Source: Balaenoptera acutorostrata (Eukaryota; Chordata; Mammalia; Artiodactyla; Balaenopteridae). From it: DNA of 64,000 nucleotides. Positions within the stretch are counted from its first letter, which is position 1. The number at the start of each line of letters is the position of its first letter. The notes beneath the pieces were generated by a model that worked only from the letters and a program-made list of their open reading frames with translations, was not told the origin of the DNA and searched no databases. The translations under genes were made by a program, and so were the position numbers. The stretch lies in contig NC_080068.1 of the NCBI RefSeq assembly GCF_949987535.1, positions 84,035,254-84,099,253 of the forward strand. The letters are read 5' to 3'. Positions 59,967-64,000 of the stretch are shown one piece after another.

Positions 59967-62930
59967 ATGATGAAATTTTGTGTATATTGTTTACTTCATT
60001 TATATCTAACAGTGTTTAGAATTATTACAGGAACGAGTGTATACTGGAATTACCTACTTCCAGAGAGTATTTGAAAAGCTGCCATCATGTACTTTTTTTG
60101 AAAATGGAAATTAAAGATGAAACCTATAAAAATTCCTCCATATGTTTTCAGTCTCTTAATGTCAACAATCATTTTAAGCAAGTAATTCTCAAAAATAAAT
60201 CCTTAGTAATGACTTGTTCCAACAAATCCCTGTGTTTTCATCATTCTACTGTACACTCTTTACACATTCTGCTTCAAAGTCAACTTTTATAATACCCAAC
60301 CCTGCTTTCATTTGGAAATTGTTCCTTCTCCTCCTACTCCTTTTTTTTCTTCTCCTTCTCTTCCTCCTTCTCCTCATTTTTGTCCTCCACTTCCTGCCCC
60401 TTCTCCTTTTCCTCTCCCTCTATGCCCAAGCACCACCATCTATCCAGTTATTCAAAATGGAAATCTTATCATTTTATTTGAATTTACCTCCTAAGTTAGA
60501 AATCTTGGTATTTATCACTTGAGCAGTATGTTTCCTTTAAAAGGTCAGTATCTTCAGAGCTAGCTTAACCCTATCTCTCCAACACTCCAGACACCTGATT
60601 TTGAAGGAAAACCCCTGATATTTACAAAATTTATTTTTTGAATATTAAGTAAGGATTAAAAAATTCCTATCTTCATCAGAATTGTCTTATGGACTCTTTA
60701 TTAGGAAACAAAAACAGGTATACATATTAAACTATGGCTTAATTAAAAACTGGCAAGTCTCCTATCTTCTCCCCTCATCTGTAATCTCATTCTGACACAT
60801 CTTTGTGCTTCTTTACTGGTTTTCCTTTCATTCTAAACATTTCCACTCTGTTTTTGGAAATCTCGGTCCACTGTAAATAAATGCCAGAAAATCATCAACA
60901 ACCTAGACATTAGGAATACGCCTTACTTTTTAAAAAAGAGTTTATAATTCAGTAGTAATATGTATTCTACATATATGCACACACACAAAAGATAAGTGAA
61001 AAATTAGAGTGAGAAATAGTATGATATAGAGATAAGAATTATAATGATAAATAAATATTTGCAATGCCAATGGAGATGAAAAGACAATACATGATTTACA
61101 ATATTTTAATCATATGAAATTGTAAGGTTTTGGAAACGGGAGGTAGGAGTTAGAAAAATGGAGAAGTCAGAGAAGACACACACATATATGATTTGCTCAA
61201 GGAGAGGGACTATGGTACCAATCACCATGCTTGTGATAAAAGATGGAGGGGGATTATTAGGGAAAATATAATATTATGCAGTGTTGCAAATATTGAGTTT
61301 TAGGTGTCTATGTAATCTGTCCAAATACCAAGAAGATTTTGGAAAACACAGGCCTGGACTGCAGGAGAAAAATCTGGGCTAAGAAAATTAGTTGAGAGTT
61401 ACAATATATAGATGACAAATATTTCCATTGGTGGGATGGTATCTGCAAAGATGAGGAATCTCCCTCATATACTAACTGATTATCTTTCCACCATTCTGCA
61501 ATTAATTACTCATCACATCTTCCTCCTTTGAGCATCATGCCATTCACCTATGACCCTTTTACCTTGACCTAGTAATTAAATGAGAAAAGAAATGTCTATC
61601 CTAGAATACTCATCTTGTATAATCACTATAACATCTCTTAAATTTCATATTGTCTTTCAGTATCTCAATTTTTACTTTCTTTCTTTGTGGAGTACCTAAA
61701 CCCCAAGAACCTGAAATCCGTAAATTTGACCTCTCTGGACAAAATGCTCAAATCCATTGCTTTGTTGATTTGTTGAGGGTTTGTTGTTGTTTGAAACACA
61801 CCTTGCTGATCCAAACCTAAATGAATTCTGTATCCAGTTCTCTCTCCTACTTTCTGACTAAGAAACACTGGATACAACCACAAAACTTGGCAGTTTGATA
61901 GCTCAAGAAACAGTTTGTTTCCAAAATGAACTCTGGAGTGCCCCCTCTGTTTTTCAATGTCTTTAACCCCACATTCCACTCTAAACTTAACTCGTTATTT
62001 CTCTGCTATTTCACTTTCCTTGAAAGAGTACATTCTACTGCTCTTTTTATGCTCTTACTTCCTCTTATGCACTCATATCTACAAAGAATCTTGCTCCGTT
62101 CCCATACCTCTAAAGAAATTGCTTGTTATGTTTCAGCAATGTCCTGCTCAGGCCAGAGACTCTCATATGACATTTGATGTATCCGTGAGGATAGAGCAAA
62201 GACATCTATTTCTTGAAATTACCTATGAGGACACCACTCACTCCTCCTTGGCTAGACATATGCACAGCTCCCACCAACCAAGCCCTATCCACAGAAAAAG
62301 AAAAAAAATTAAACGCAGTTCTGAGACCGCTAAATGCAAGGAAAACTGTTCCAACCGTGAGCATGCAGATTGCAAAGAACATGGCAGTCTTTTTTTATCT
62401 TTATTTCCACAATAACAGATGTAATGACCATGTAATTTTGGATCTGTTTATGGAGATCCCACACACCATATGGATAAACTTACCTAAAAATGGTAATCCA
62501 GAGGTATTCAGAGCTGAAACAATAGATTCCTTTTATTCCCTTTAAGCTAGTTGAGTTTTATTTTTATTTACATGTGCATAAATTAGTTTAGAATAATCCA
62601 CATAACTACCTTAAATATTTGTTTTAGAAATTAAAATCAGATGAAGTATATTATCATTATATTTTAGCCACAAAAATTTAGATATGGTTTTTAACTGAAG
62701 CATGTTAAAACTACAAAAAAGTTTTAATTCAGTCTAAAAGGATAAACATTAATTACTATCATAAAAGAAAAATAATCAGATTAGCTTTAGAGGATATAAT
62801 GTAGAAATGCTCAACTGAAGTGGAGAGTCAGTGGTGAAAAGAGTTACAGTGGATGGAGAGTGGTCAGATTTGAAATGAGCGAACACTTTCTGGATTCACT
62901 TTTTAAGTAAGATGTAAGTATGTGTACGAA
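59967..62930. other. Unassigned, with a polypyrimidine tract
   Basis: No gene. The frames 61957-62415 (152 codons) and 62213-62545 (110 codons) overlap in different frames, show no domain or signal and have no known homologue that I recognise. The 104-codon minus-strand frame at 61665-61979 likewise. AT-rich otherwise. Confidence 0.4.
60322..60421. repeat. CT-rich low-complexity tract
   Basis: About 100 bases that are nearly all C and T on the plus strand (CTTCTCCT-like units), with a few purines. The frames 60214-60522 and 60312-60494 are products of this bias. Such mirror-like pyrimidine tracts can form triplex DNA. Confidence 0.8.
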
Positions 62931-63160
62931 CATACACACACTACTATATATAAGATAGATAACCAACAAGGACTTACTGTATAGCACAGGGAACTCCACT
63001 CAATATTCTCTGATAACCAGTATGAGAAAGTAATCTAAAAAAGAATGAATATATGTTTATGTAAAACTGAATCACTTTGCTGTACACCTGAAACTAACAC
63101 AACATTGTAAATCAACTATACTCCAATAAAATTTTTAAAAAGGACAGTAGAAAAGAATAA
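62931..63160 (+). mobile_element. L1 3' end fragment
   Basis: 'gataaccaacaaggacttac', 'tgtatagcacagggaactcc', 'gaatatatgtttatgtaaaa', 'ctgtacacctgaaactaaca', 'ctatactccaataaaatttt' and an A-rich tail. 5' truncated. Confidence 0.88.
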
Positions 63161-63484
63161 ATAAATAAAATGTAAGTAAAAATGCATTGTTTTATCCTTT
63201 CACAGTAATATTTAATACAGAGTGAAGAATAGATGTAAAATATACAAGTTATAAAACATACAATTTAGTTTTGCTTATTTTTGAATTTTATAAAAACATC
63301 ACCATACAGGTAGCATCCTGAGACTTCCAACATTGTAATTTTTAAAATTTATCCATGTTGCTGTGTATAGTTTTAATTCATTCATTTACACTACTACAGC
63401 CTATGGTGACCTTATCACAACTTACTATCCATTATCATGCAGATAGACAATTTGTGCCCATTAAAAAAAATTAAAACAAATAGA
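63161..63484. other. Unassigned, AT-rich
   Basis: Nothing recognised. The last 12 bases are the left target-site duplication of the next SINE. Confidence 0.4.
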
Positions 63485-63837
63485 GGGCTTCCCTGGTGGC
63501 GCAGTGGTTGAGAGTCTGCCTGCCAGTGCAGGGGACGCGGGTTCGAGCCCTGATCTGGGAGGATCCCACATGCCGCAGAGTAACTGGGCCCGTGAGCCAC
63601 AATTACTGAGCCTACGCGTCTGGAGCCTGTGGTCCGCAACGAGAGGCCGCGATAATGAGAGGCCCGCGCACCGCGATGAAGAGTGCCCCCGCTTGCCGCA
63701 ACTAGAGAAAGCCCTCACATGGAAACGGAGACCCAACACAGCCAAAAATAAATAAATTAATAAAGAAATTAATTAATTAAAAAAAAAAAAAAGAAGGGAG
63801 TTCCAGGGACAGCCCCCCTCTTAAAAAAACAAAAACA
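63485..63837 (+). mobile_element. CHR-type tRNA-derived SINE with extra 3' sequence
   Basis: Well-preserved: 'gggcttccctggtggcgcag', 'ggttcgagccctgatctggg', 'gcaacgagaggccgcgataa', 'acccaacacagccaaaaata', TTAATTAA repeats and an A run to about 63792. It is followed by a further 45 bases or so ('gaagggagttccagggacag', 'ccctctt') and a second A-rich run before the right flanking repeat. Target-site duplication 'aaacaaataga' at 63474-63484 and 63840-63850. Confidence 0.9.
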
Positions 63838-63850
63838 AAAAACAAATAGA

Positions 63851-64000
63851 ATTGCTATGAATGTTCTTGTACATTCCTGTACCCAAGTTCAAAAGTTTCT
63901 TCAGAGATTATACTAATAGGAATGGCTAGAAGATAGAGAATTTTAATGTTCAGTCCTACAAGACAAAACCAAAGGCTTTCCAACTTTGTTTTATCAACGT
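63851..64000. other. Unassigned end of window
   Basis: Resembles antisense L1 sequence ('ttgctatgaatgttcttgta' and 'aaaggctttccaactttgtt'), but it is cut by the window edge. Confidence 0.35.

Noticed and set aside
61957..62545. Overlapping 152- and 110-codon frames
   Set aside because: No domain, signal peptide or splice context, and two frames overlap. At this length chance frames are expected in a 64-kb window.

Overview
This is nuclear DNA from a mammal, almost certainly a cetacean (whale, dolphin or porpoise). The clearest evidence is a set of tRNA-derived SINEs, most about 300-350 bp, whose head reads close to 'gggcttccctggtggcgcag'. This is the CHR-type SINE of whales and their close relatives. 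The window also holds cetartiodactyl-type mariner copies ending in 'ttgggttggccaaaaag', L1 LINEs, and ancient mammalian MIR and L2 pieces. It is AT-rich, and I find no cellular protein-coding exon, rRNA, tRNA or CRISPR array. It looks like a gene desert or the inside of a very large intron.

Layout. 1-4.9 kb: AT-rich sequence without a clear gene. 4.93-6.59 kb: a near full-length dead mariner followed by a 5'-truncated antisense L1. 7.7-12.5 kb: three SINEs, L1 tail pieces and an old LTR-like repeat. 12.5-23 kb: L2, MIR and antisense L1 relics, one L1 carrying an odd palindromic insert. 23.8-32.9 kb: two mariner-derived hairpin elements beside TA-rich DNA, a mariner 3' end, MIRs, an L2 and three SINEs. 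32.9-38.5 kb: the longest stretch without a recognisable repeat. 39.9-42.2 kb: a decayed antisense endogenous retrovirus pol region (RT, integrase, dUTPase). 42.3-43.6 kb: an L1 tail that splits an older repeat. 44-53 kb: mostly weak relics, MIRs and a short SINE. 53.35-59.95 kb: a full-length but inactivated L1 with a 16-bp target-site duplication and a younger SINE nested in its 3' end. 60-64 kb: a pyrimidine-rich tract, an L1 3' end and one more SINE.

Interplay. The only coding capacity is that of mobile elements, and all of it is broken. The nesting gives relative ages: MIR and L2 are oldest, then ERV, old L1s and mariners, then the full-length L1, then the CHR-type SINE inside it. Several insertions still have target-site duplications, which define their boundaries. 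I found no convincing undescribed biological system. The most unusual items are the palindromic insert in an L1, the recurrent mariner hairpins in TA arrays, and a SINE with extra non-SINE sequence inside its target-site duplication.
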